From: Planctomycetota bacterium
GTDB lineage: Bacteria; Planctomycetota; Phycisphaerae; Phycisphaerales; Zrk34
Direction of reading: 5' to 3'
DNA: 64,000 nucleotides
Assembly: GCA_016125255.1 (NCBI GenBank)
Contig: WGMD01000007.1
Span: 62,001 to 126,000, forward strand
Part shown: positions 42,301-50,400 of the stretch, piece by piece
Layout of the letters: each line of letters opens with the position of its first letter
How positions within the stretch are numbered: the first letter of the stretch is position 1
Program-made: the position numbers and the translations under genes
Notes under the pieces: generated by a model
What the model saw: only the letters and a program-made list of their open reading frames with translations
Told to the model about the DNA's origin: nothing
Database searches by the model: none

Positions 42301-42511
42301 CGATGAAGCCCAACCCGGCCGACGCACCCTGGCGTCGACACGGCGACAGCCCACAAGCTGCCTGCGCACGCCGCGCGTCGCAGGAACTTGTGGCACACCA
42401 TCTTTCTCCCCTGCGCCCGCCGGTCCCCCGACCGCACCTTTTCTCACCGCCGCCCGATGGCGATCATCATCTTTTCCAAATCATCTTTCACCAGCACGGC
42501 CAATCCGTTGA

Positions 42512-43066
42512 TCACCCCGCCCGCAGGTGCGCGATGCGCTGATCGATCCGCGAGCGAAGCTGCGGGTCCGGCGCCGCGCCGCGGACTTTGACAAGCAGGC
42601 GCTCCATCGCGCCGCGGTCCATGCCGGCCCGACCCAACATGCGGCAACCGAACTGGTCCGCCGCCTGTTCCTTATCAAGGGTGTTGCCGACACCCTGCAG
42701 CGACCAGCCGACGGCCAGATGCCCGTCGCTGATCAAATGCCCAAGCTCGTGCGCCATCGCGGCGGCGAGCTCGTCGGGCAACGTCTTTTCAATGAGACCC
42801 CGGGTCACGAAAATGCGATCGGCGGGCCAGGCGTAGGCGGCCAGCGCGTCCGAGTCGAGGACGCAGACCGCCACTTTCCCCCCGCAGCCGGCCCGGTGAA
42901 GCTGATCCATGACCGCCTCGGCACGGTCCACCGCCGCCCCGGCGACGATCAAGCCGCCCTGCTGATGGGCCCAGTTCCGCCACGCCAGCCTCCCCGGATC
43001 GGCTGTCGTGCAACCGGTCGCCGTCAGCGTCAGCATCGAAATCGCCAGGGCGAACACATACCGCAT
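42512..43066 (-). CDS. M48-like metallopeptidase lipoprotein
   Basis: 184 aa. Lipobox LTATGC with Cys19 as lipidation site. Zinc protease motif AMAHELGHL (HEXXH at residues 106-110), and the third ligand Glu in DKEQAADQFG (Glu133, ExxxD). This matches the M48/BepA-type core in compact form. Likely tethered to a membrane facing the periplasm and involved in envelope quality control. It lies downstream of the S41 protease on the same strand, 145 bp away. No partner TPR domain is present. Confidence 0.78.
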   Translation of the reverse strand: MRYVFALAISMLTLTATGCTTADPGRLAWRNWAHQQGGLIVAGAAVDRAEAVMDQLHRAGCGGKVAVCVLDSDALAAYAWPADRIFVTRGLIEKTLPDELAAAMAHELGHLISDGHLAVGWSLQGVGNTLDKEQAADQFGCRMLGRAGMDRGAMERLLVKVRGAAPDPQLRSRIDQRIAHLRAG

Positions 43067-43211
43067 GCTCCCCGAATGGCAACAATCGTGCCATTGCGTT
43101 TTCCCGGCGAAAATGCGCTTTTTGCTGCGCAGAGAATATGCGAACCGCCCCCGGCGACCCCCGAACCGCTCAGTCCTTGGGCAGCGTCAATGATCCAGAG
43201 GAAGGGACAAA

Positions 43212-45467
43212 TCAGCTTCGCGGCTCGCCCAGAAGCCGGGTCTTGAGCAGCAGGACGGCCGTCTCAAGCTGCGGATCGAGCCCGCGCGTGAGAATTTCAT
43301 CAGCCGTCTTGATCGGCGGGAGCTTGTCCTGGGGCTTCTCCTCGACCGCTTCGCCCTCTTTGGGTTTGGGCTTGTTGATGATGGCGTTGGGGTCGAAGTT
43401 CTTGTCATCGCCATCGTGCAGGACGTCGAGCACGAGCCGGGCTTCAAGCACATCGGCCACCTGCTCGTCAGTCATCTTCACATTGACATCCGGCTCGATG
43501 CCCCACTTGTCGGCGCCGGGGCGGCGGTGAATGATCTCGCCGTTGGGCAGGCGGTAGTACTGGGTGGTGAGTTTGAGGTACGCCTGATCATCGCCGAGGC
43601 GGAACAGGTTCTGCACCGACCCCTTGCCGTAGCTGCGCTGCCCGACGATCAGGGCGCGCTTGTGGTCCTTGAGGCAGCCGGAGACGATCTCGGCGGCGGA
43701 GGCCGAGCCCTTATTGACGAGGATGATGACGGGGAAGTCGGCGTAGGTGTGCAGCGGGTCGGCGGAAGCGCTCCAGGGCTGCCCGGTCAGAAGCTGCTGC
43801 GTGGTCGAGACGATGACGCCCTTGGTCAGAAAGCGATTGGCCACCGCCACCGCCGCGTCCAGCCGTCCGCCCGGATCGAAGCGCAGATCGAAGATCAGGC
43901 CGTTGAGCCCCTTGTCCCCGACCATCTGCTGCACCGCCGCGTCGAGTTCGTCAGCCGTGTCCGGTCCGAACTGCGTCATGCGGACGTAGCCGATCTTCAG
44001 CGCCGGATCGATGTAGTAGTCCCACCCGCCGCTGGGCGTGCGCTGCCATCCCTTGACGGTGACGATGTGAATCGAGGAGCGGGTGAGCGTCACCTCGCGG
44101 GCCTTTTCATCGCCGGGTGATTTGACGCCGAGCGTGACCTGCGTGTCCTCCGGGCCGGTGATTTTGTCGACGGCGGATTCGAGATCCATGCCGACGGTGC
44201 TCTTGCCGTCGATGGTGACAATCTGATCGCCGGCCTTGATGCGCGCCTTGAAGGCGGGCGTGTCTTCGAGGGGGGTGACGACGGTAAGCTGCCGATCGAC
44301 GAGCGTGATCTGAATGCCCACGCCGGAGAACTTGCCCTTGGTGGTGCGCTCGAAGCGCTCGACCTGATAGGGCCAGATGTAGACGGAAAATTCGTCGAGC
44401 CGATTCATCGCCCCGTCGCCCAGTTCATGCACCACGACCGCCTGCGGCAGATCGACCGTCGCGACGTTGCGCTGCACCAGCCGATCGAGGATGTTCGACG
44501 CCTCCGCCCGCCCCATCGGGCCTTCGCGCCGCGCCAGACTGATCCGCAGCGTGTCCAGATAGTCGACGAACGCACTGACCTTCCCCGCGTCGGCGAGCGT
44601 CGGGAACGTCTTTTCCAATCCCTTCGTGTCGAACATGACTTTAAGCTGATCGATGCCGCCGATGATGAGGTCTTCGTAGCTCGTGTCCTGCTCGACGTGC
44701 CGGTGCGCCCCCAGGGCCAGGCCCTCGGTGAGCATCGAGAGCGTGATGCCCTTGAGCTTCTTCTCCCAGCGGTCCTCGTCGAAGTTCCACGGCTCGGGCG
44801 CGTCCTCGTGATTCTCCGCCGCTTCCTTCTTATACAACTCAAACAGCACTTCCGGCGCATAAAGCCGCAACATCGCCACGTGCGCCCCGACGCGCTTGAT
44901 CTGGTCCGTGTACTTGGCCGAGTTCTCGAACAGCAGCTCCAGCCCGCGGTAGAGCGACAGCGCTTTGAGCCATTCGCTGTTTTTCTGATGCTCCGCCGCC
45001 TCGGCCTCGGCGAGCTTGATGAGCTCCTGAACCTTCGGATCGTCCATGAGCGTCTTGGGATCGTCGACGAGACTGTACGCCTGCACCGCGCTGATCAGTG
45101 CTTCGCGCAGCTTCTTCTGATCGACCTGCTCATGCAGCTTGGCGACCTTCTTCTGATACTCCGCGAGCGTGCGCTGGGCCCGGGTCTGCTCGTGCGCTTC
45201 GTGAAGGTCGATGTCCTTGCTGAGCGAGACCAGCGCCGGGTTGGACGCGGGCGCCGCTTCGCTCAACTGCTTGATCTGCTGCCAGACATCGTCGAGCTTC
45301 CCGCCGCTGGCCATGTCCCATGCGTTCTTGGACACGTCGGCGAGCTGCTGGCCCGTCGCGTCGGCGCTGGTGTTCTGTGCGTACGTCGCCACGCCGTTCA
45401 GACCCGCCGCGACGATGAGGCTAATCGCCCACGCGACGCGTCCGAACCATTTGCTGCGCTCAATCAT
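43212..45467 (-). CDS. S41 family C-terminal processing protease with long N-terminal domain
   Basis: 751 aa, exported. GAAGGAC precedes ATG at 45467; signal peptide VAWAISLIVAAGLNGVATYA then QN. Residues 30-370 are a helical region (AQRTLAEYQKKVAKLHEQVD, LIKLAEAEAAEHQKNSEWLK) not usual in Prc/CtpA. A PDZ domain follows at about 385-465 (FSGVGIQITLVDRQLTVVTP, IKAGDQIVTIDGKSTVGMDL). The S41 catalytic domain holds Ser in KGSASAAEIVSG (about residue 588) and Lys in QRSYGKGSVQ (about 613). Probably periplasmic, trimming or degrading proteins. Confidence 0.92.
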   Translation of the reverse strand: MIERSKWFGRVAWAISLIVAAGLNGVATYAQNTSADATGQQLADVSKNAWDMASGGKLDDVWQQIKQLSEAAPASNPALVSLSKDIDLHEAHEQTRAQRTLAEYQKKVAKLHEQVDQKKLREALISAVQAYSLVDDPKTLMDDPKVQELIKLAEAEAAEHQKNSEWLKALSLYRGLELLFENSAKYTDQIKRVGAHVAMLRLYAPEVLFELYKKEAAENHEDAPEPWNFDEDRWEKKLKGITLSMLTEGLALGAHRHVEQDTSYEDLIIGGIDQLKVMFDTKGLEKTFPTLADAGKVSAFVDYLDTLRISLARREGPMGRAEASNILDRLVQRNVATVDLPQAVVVHELGDGAMNRLDEFSVYIWPYQVERFERTTKGKFSGVGIQITLVDRQLTVVTPLEDTPAFKARIKAGDQIVTIDGKSTVGMDLESAVDKITGPEDTQVTLGVKSPGDEKAREVTLTRSSIHIVTVKGWQRTPSGGWDYYIDPALKIGYVRMTQFGPDTADELDAAVQQMVGDKGLNGLIFDLRFDPGGRLDAAVAVANRFLTKGVIVSTTQQLLTGQPWSASADPLHTYADFPVIILVNKGSASAAEIVSGCLKDHKRALIVGQRSYGKGSVQNLFRLGDDQAYLKLTTQYYRLPNGEIIHRRPGADKWGIEPDVNVKMTDEQVADVLEARLVLDVLHDGDDKNFDPNAIINKPKPKEGEAVEEKPQDKLPPIKTADEILTRGLDPQLETAVLLLKTRLLGEPRS

Positions 45468-45564
45468 GGATTCGTCCTTCGTGTGAAAACCATCCGTACG
45501 CCCGAACGGACCGCGGCGTTCAGATAAGATCGGCAAATGAGGCCCGTCAGTGTAGAATCATCAT

Positions 45565-45831
45565 ATGCTGCTGACGCTCAGCGAGGCCATCGAACGCTCA
45601 ATCCTCAAGGGTTGGGCCGCCCTGATCCTGCTGCTGGTGTTCATCCTCGCCCTGCTGCTCATCCTGCTCACCACCCGCCTCGCCCGCCGCGCCCTGCCCC
45701 GTCCCGCCGAGCGGACGCGCAGCGACGCCCCCGTCGACCCCTGGAGCGAGTCCGCCCGGCGCATGCACGACCCCGGCGACCTCGAGGACGAGGACGAAAC
45801 CGAATCCGACGATGAAGAAGAATCGCGCTGA
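45565..45831 (+). CDS. Small single-span membrane protein with acidic tail
   Basis: 88 aa. One helix (LKGWAALILLLVFILALLLI) is followed by a basic patch (TTRLARRALPRPAERTR) and a strongly acidic C-terminus (DPGDLEDEDETESDDEEESR). Topology suggests N-out/C-in. No family recognised. Divergent from the S41 protease gene and convergent with the next minus-strand gene. Codon use is like its neighbours, supporting a real gene. Confidence 0.6.
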   Translation: MLLTLSEAIERSILKGWAALILLLVFILALLLILLTTRLARRALPRPAERTRSDAPVDPWSESARRMHDPGDLEDEDETESDDEEESR

Positions 45832-45865
45832 CCGACCCGTTCAGCGAGGCCGCTTGCCGCCTGCT

Positions 45866-46270
45866 TCATTGGGGTTCAAACGTCGAACCCTCCGGCACAT
45901 CCAGCCCGACGCGCGTCCCCGGGGCGATCTTCGCCGCTTCCCAACGCTCCGGCAGCGTGGCGACAATCGGCTGATTCACCACGTCCACCACCACCTTGTT
46001 GCCCGGCAAGCTCCCCACGACCGTCCCCTGCACCCGGCGCGGACGTCCCATCACCGGCTCGACAAACGCGCCCCCCGCCGACACGAAATCCACCTTCCAC
46101 ACCGGACAGTGAATCTCGCCGCTCAAGCGCCCCTGCGGCGTGGGCTGCACCGGCGCGGTCGCCCGCAAATGAAGCTCGTACTTCGTCCCCGGCAGCGAAA
46201 CCACCACCTGATCGTCCTTGCGACTCACCAGGTACACCCGCGCCTTGGTCTGAATGTCCGTCGTCGTCAT
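45866..46270 (-). CDS. Hypothetical protein, beta-rich
   Basis: 134 aa. No signal peptide or membrane segment. The pattern ARVYLVSRKDDQVVVSLPGT, YELHLRAT, GEIHCPVWKVDFVSAGGAFV, VQGTVVGSLPGNKVVVDVVN suggests a beta-barrel or small SH3/OB-like fold. No family is recognised. Start MTTTDIQTKARV at 46270 lacks a Shine-Dalgarno. Together with the GNAT gene and the phosphodiesterase gene it forms a minus-strand run downstream of valS. Confidence 0.65.
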   Translation of the reverse strand: MTTTDIQTKARVYLVSRKDDQVVVSLPGTKYELHLRATAPVQPTPQGRLSGEIHCPVWKVDFVSAGGAFVEPVMGRPRRVQGTVVGSLPGNKVVVDVVNQPIVATLPERWEAAKIAPGTRVGLDVPEGSTFEPQ

Positions 46271-46294
46271 GGTGCAAGTTCCCTGCGGCCGGCG

Positions 46295-46813
46295 CTATTC
46301 CGTTTCCTCGGCGCGCGGCTCGCGGTAAAGGTCAAGGTAAAACTCCAGGAGGTCCTTCCCCCCGATCGTCCGCGTGCGATTGTGCTGAAACGCGAACTTG
46401 TCGAAGATGTCCATCGCCGACCCCTGCTCAAAAGCCGTGTCCAGCACGACCTTCAGGTAACCATGATGATTGCAGAACCCCAGCGCGGTTTCCATCAGCT
46501 TGAACCCCACGCCCTGCCCCCGCAACTCCGGCTGCACGCGGAGCCGGCGAATCTCCGCCAGATTCGGCTCGTCCTCCGCCACGCCGACCATCCCCACGAT
46601 CCGCCCCTCGTACACCGCCACCCAGAAGTGCGCCCGCTCGTTGGTCAGGTACGCCTGGTGAATATTGTCGATGTCCGCCGCGGTGTCGTTGGGCTGCTCC
46701 TGACCGGCCAGCCGCCCGCGTTCATACAGCCACGCCACCGCCTGCTGATCGCTCGGCTCGTACGTCCGGACCGTGATCTGGTCCCAGATCGGGCTGTGGT
46801 GAGATTCACTCAT
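46295..46813 (-). CDS. GNAT family N-acetyltransferase
   Basis: 172 aa. The acetyl-CoA binding signature is IRRLRVQPELRGQGVGFKLM (R/Q-x-x-G-x-G/A type). VAVYEGRIVGMVGVAEDEPN forms the preceding strands and LKVVLDTAFEQGSAMDIFDK the later ones. The N-terminus ITVRTYEPSDQQAVAWLYER is normal for GNAT. The substrate is unknown. Starts 66 bp from the phosphodiesterase gene and ends 25 bp before the next small gene. Confidence 0.88.
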   Translation of the reverse strand: MSESHHSPIWDQITVRTYEPSDQQAVAWLYERGRLAGQEQPNDTAADIDNIHQAYLTNERAHFWVAVYEGRIVGMVGVAEDEPNLAEIRRLRVQPELRGQGVGFKLMETALGFCNHHGYLKVVLDTAFEQGSAMDIFDKFAFQHNRTRTIGGKDLLEFYLDLYREPRAEETE

Positions 46814-46878
46814 GAGAAGTTACATCGCAATTGAGCACACGGCCCGAATGATAATCGTGCCTCCGGGCCCGTGCAAAC

Positions 46879-47397
46879 CTACGCCGGCACGGTCAACACC
46901 TCCGCCGCATCACGATCCGTATCGAGCATCATCACCGTGTATTGGGCCGCTCGAAACAGCGCCCCGGGATTGAGCACGCGCGTCCTGCCCACGCGCTCGT
47001 CGCGCACGACGTGCGTATGACCATGACACAGATAATCCACGCCTTCCTCGAGCGCCGACTGCATCGCCGCGTAGTCGTCGCCATGTGTGAACACGAGCGT
47101 CTTGCCGTCAATGTCGAGCCGGCCCGTCGGATGCATCACGTTGATGCCCAGCGAAGTCGCGTACCGGCTCATCGCGCTGAGATTGTTGTCGCAGTTGCCG
47201 AACACCAGATGCACCGGCGGGTCGGGCTTGAACGTCTCGGGGTTGAGCTTTTCGACAAGCGCTTCAAGCACCGAATCGCTGCACACGTCGCCGAGGAAGA
47301 CAAGCTCGTCCGCGCCATGCTCGATGAGCAGACGGACCGCCCGCTGCGTGATCGCGCCGCGTCCGTGTGCGTCGCTGAGCAGGCCGATGCGTGCCAT
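46879..47397 (-). CDS. YfcE/MJ0936-type metallophosphoesterase
   Basis: 172-aa phosphodiesterase. Metal ligands in order: GLLSDAHGRG (DxH), VFLGDVCSDS (GD), VFGNCDNN (GNxD), FTHGDD (GH/HGD) and YLCHGHTHVVRD (GHTH). Such enzymes cleave cyclic or model phosphodiesters and need Mn2+ or similar. The natural substrate is unknown. It begins directly after the valS stop (47413) on the same strand, so it is likely co-transcribed with valS. Confidence 0.92.
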   Translation of the reverse strand: MARIGLLSDAHGRGAITQRAVRLLIEHGADELVFLGDVCSDSVLEALVEKLNPETFKPDPPVHLVFGNCDNNLSAMSRYATSLGINVMHPTGRLDIDGKTLVFTHGDDYAAMQSALEEGVDYLCHGHTHVVRDERVGRTRVLNPGALFRAAQYTVMMLDTDRDAAEVLTVPA

Positions 47398-47412
47398 GAG
47401 CCGATCCTCTAC

Positions 47413-50400
47413 TTATTTGTAGGCAGCTAACTTGGACTCGACCGTGGCGAGTTCCTTTTCGACATCCGCAAGCTGTTGGCGCGTCTGCTCCACCAGATGC
47501 GCCGGGGCCTTGTCGGTGTAGCCCTTGTTGTTGAGCCGGCCGTTCAGAGCGCCGCGCGATTTGGTCAGTTCGTCGAGTCGCTTGGCAAGCCGCTGCCGCT
47601 CCGCCGCGGGGTCGATCAGGCCTTCGACATACACTTCGATTTCGCCCACGACGACCGTCGCCGCCTCGCCGCCGGGCGCGACACCGGGGCCAATGTCGCC
47701 CGTTTCGCAGATCGCCAGCGTGTCGATGACCGCTTTCGCCGAGGCGATCGCCGCCGCGCTGTCGCCGGTCGCTTTGATGGCGACCTTCACCGACTGCCGC
47801 GGCGGAATGTTGTACTCGTTGCGCACCGTACGAATCGCCACGATGACCTGCTTGAGCAGATCGAATTGCGTTTCGACCTTGTCATCGATCAGCGCCGCCT
47901 CCGCCTTGGGCCACTTGGCCCGAATGCAAAGCTCCTGCGGCTCGAGCGTCAGCCCCGTCACCCCGCGCTCCGGCGCAATCTCATTGAGCGCCCGCCACAT
48001 CCGCTCCGTCACATACGGCATGGCCGGATGCAGGAGTCGCAAACTCGCATCGAGGCACGCCGCGAGCGTCGCACGAGCCGCCGCCCCCGCATCGCTCGCC
48101 TCCCGCACGACCGGCTTGATCGCCTCCAGATACCAGTCGCACAGATCGCCCCAGAAGAAGCTGTACATCTCCTGCGCGTAATAGCTGAACTGGTACTCCG
48201 CCAGCGCTTTGTCGGCCTTCTCGATCGTGCGCGCCAGCCGCGACAAAATCCAACGATCCGCGATTTCAAGGCGGGGGGACTTCAGTCCCCCCGCTCCCTC
48301 CTCCAGAATCCCCATCGCGAACCGCCCCGCGTTCCAGAGCTTGTTCGCGAAGTTGCGCCCATAATCGAACTTGCTCGACGTATTCCGCGCCGCGGGTGCG
48401 TCATCACTTCCGGGGGCCTGACCCGATGCGACGCCGAAGGAGGTCGCCATTTTCTTGTGACACGATTCGCACTCGACCATCGGCGCCGCGACGACGTATC
48501 CCGCGGGTGTTTTGATGGTCCGGGGGTGAAACGCATGACCGCAATGCGGGCAGACCACATCGACGGGCATGCCCACATCCTGCGTCTGCGTCGTCATCGC
48601 CGCGAGGGTGAAGCGCATCGCGTCCGCCCCGTGCGAGTGAATGATGTCGAGCGGGTCCACACCGTTGCCGAGGGACTTACTCATCTTCTGCCCCTCGCCG
48701 TCCTGAATCATCGCGTGAATGAACACATCCTTGAAGGGCAGACACGCGCGGAAGAACAGATTGAACATCACCATGCGCGAGACCCAGAGCGTGATGATCT
48801 CGCGCGCGGTGCAAAGCGTCGACGACGGATTCCACGCCGCCAGTTCCGCCGTCCCCTCCGGCCAACCCAACGTCGAAATCGGCCAAAGCGCGGAGCTGAA
48901 CCATGTGTCGAGGACATCGGGGTCTTGCGTGTAGCCCATTTGTGCGAGCATCGGGCTGATCGCCTGTTCGATCCGCGTCTCGCGCAAACACAGGTAGAGC
49001 GCATCACCTTCATAGACGCAGCAGATGCCCGCCATCATTTCCGCCGCCTTGCGCTTGTCGTCGCCGACGGACGGCAACACGACGAATTTCTGCAGGTACG
49101 CCATCACCTGCGCTTCGGTGTATGCTTCGCCGTCCCATTTCGGTCGGCTCCACACCGGAATGCGATGCCCCCACCAAAGCTGGCGGCTGATGCACCAATC
49201 GCGGATGTTTTCGTGCCATGACTGGAACGTGCGGGCATAGCGCGCGGGGTAGAAGCGCAATTCGCCTTCCCACGAGCCGCGACCGTGAGGGAGCGGTCCG
49301 GCGATATCCGAACGATCGGCGACATCCGACTCTTGAGCGCCGCCCGGACCGCTTACTGACGTGCGCGGCTCGTTGGGGAGGTCCCATCGGTAGGTTCCGC
49401 CAAGATCGTCGCCCTGACGGTCGTGCACGTAGATGCACGCTTCCTCGACGGTGTCCGGGCTGTTGAGATATCGCGTGCTGCCGTGGCGCGCCCAGAGTTT
49501 CTGATCATTGCCCACGAGCGAAGCTTCACGCAGGCGGCGCGTGGCGTAGGCCTTGAAATCGTTCATGACCTTCTCGGGCGCGTCGGCGGCCTCGATGACG
49601 ATATGCACGTGATCCGTGCGGACATTGATCACCAGCGCCCGCCAGCCGCGATGCTGGCAAACTTCGAGAATCGTGTCGCGCACAACGGAACGCTGCGCCG
49701 CGTCGAGCGTGAACGGCTCGCTGCTCATCAGGTCGGCTTCCGTATCGTGCAGGCCCTGCGATTCGATGACGATCGGCTCGCCGGGCAGGTTGGTCGCGTG
49801 GTGGACCGTCCCGCGTTCGTCGCCGTGAAGACGGCAGCCGTAGGTGCTCCACGTGATGAAGTAAGCGAGCGCCGATTGGTCGGCGGCGGCGGGTTGGACC
49901 GCTCCCTCACGGTCGCGGCTCGTCGGAGTCGTCTGACTGCGCTGATCGTTCGCCATCGCGCGCAGGGCGGCGCCGGCGAGGCGGTCGTCCGTCACCTTCA
50001 CGTACCACTGATCGCTCAGGTACGGCTCGACGGGAACGTGTGAGCGGTAGCTGTGACCGACGCTGTGCGAATACGGGCGCACCTCGGCGAGGAGTCCCTG
50101 GTCGCGGAACCATGTCACGATGGCTTCGCGGGCTTCGTAGCGGTCGCGGCCGAGCAGTTCGTGGCAGAATTCATCGACGGCGGCGGGATCGAAGTCGAGC
50201 CAGCCGTGCTTTTCGGAAATCGTGCCGTCGGGGGCCATGACGTTGATGGCGGCGAGATTGTGGCGCCGGCCGATTTCGTAGTCGTTGGGGTCGTGGGCGG
50301 GGGTGACTTTCAAAAAGCCGCTGGCGAATTTCGCCTTCGCGTCATCGGAATCGGGATCAGGGATGACGACGTAGTCGTCGCCGATGATGGGGATGATGCG

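Larger units (their letters stand above)
49272..49923 (-). mobile_element. REP-flanked Y1 (RAYT-like) transposase element inside valS
   Basis: 652-bp element in the same strand and frame as valS. Ends: exact 28-bp inverted repeats at 49272-49299 and 49896-49923 containing ACCGCTCCCTCACGGTCG. A related second repeat (ACCGCTTACTGACGTGCG) lies just inside the left end at 49347-49373. The encoded domain (ValS residues about 449-590) reads AYFITWSTYGCRLHGDERGT, the HUH motif TDHVHIVIEA (His537, His539), catalytic Tyr558 in NDFKAYATRRL, and WARHGSTRYLN with EEACIYVHDRQG. This is the IS200/RAYT-like Y1_Tnp family (PF01797), apparently complete. No ATG stands at the usual start of the domain; the residue before SALAYF is Gln. 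Confidence 0.88.

Noticed and set aside
49272-49923. Intein or self-splicing intron inside valS
   Set aside because: Ends lack the Cys/Ser start and His-Asn end of inteins, and the content is a Y1 transposase with REP ends, not a HINT or maturase domain.
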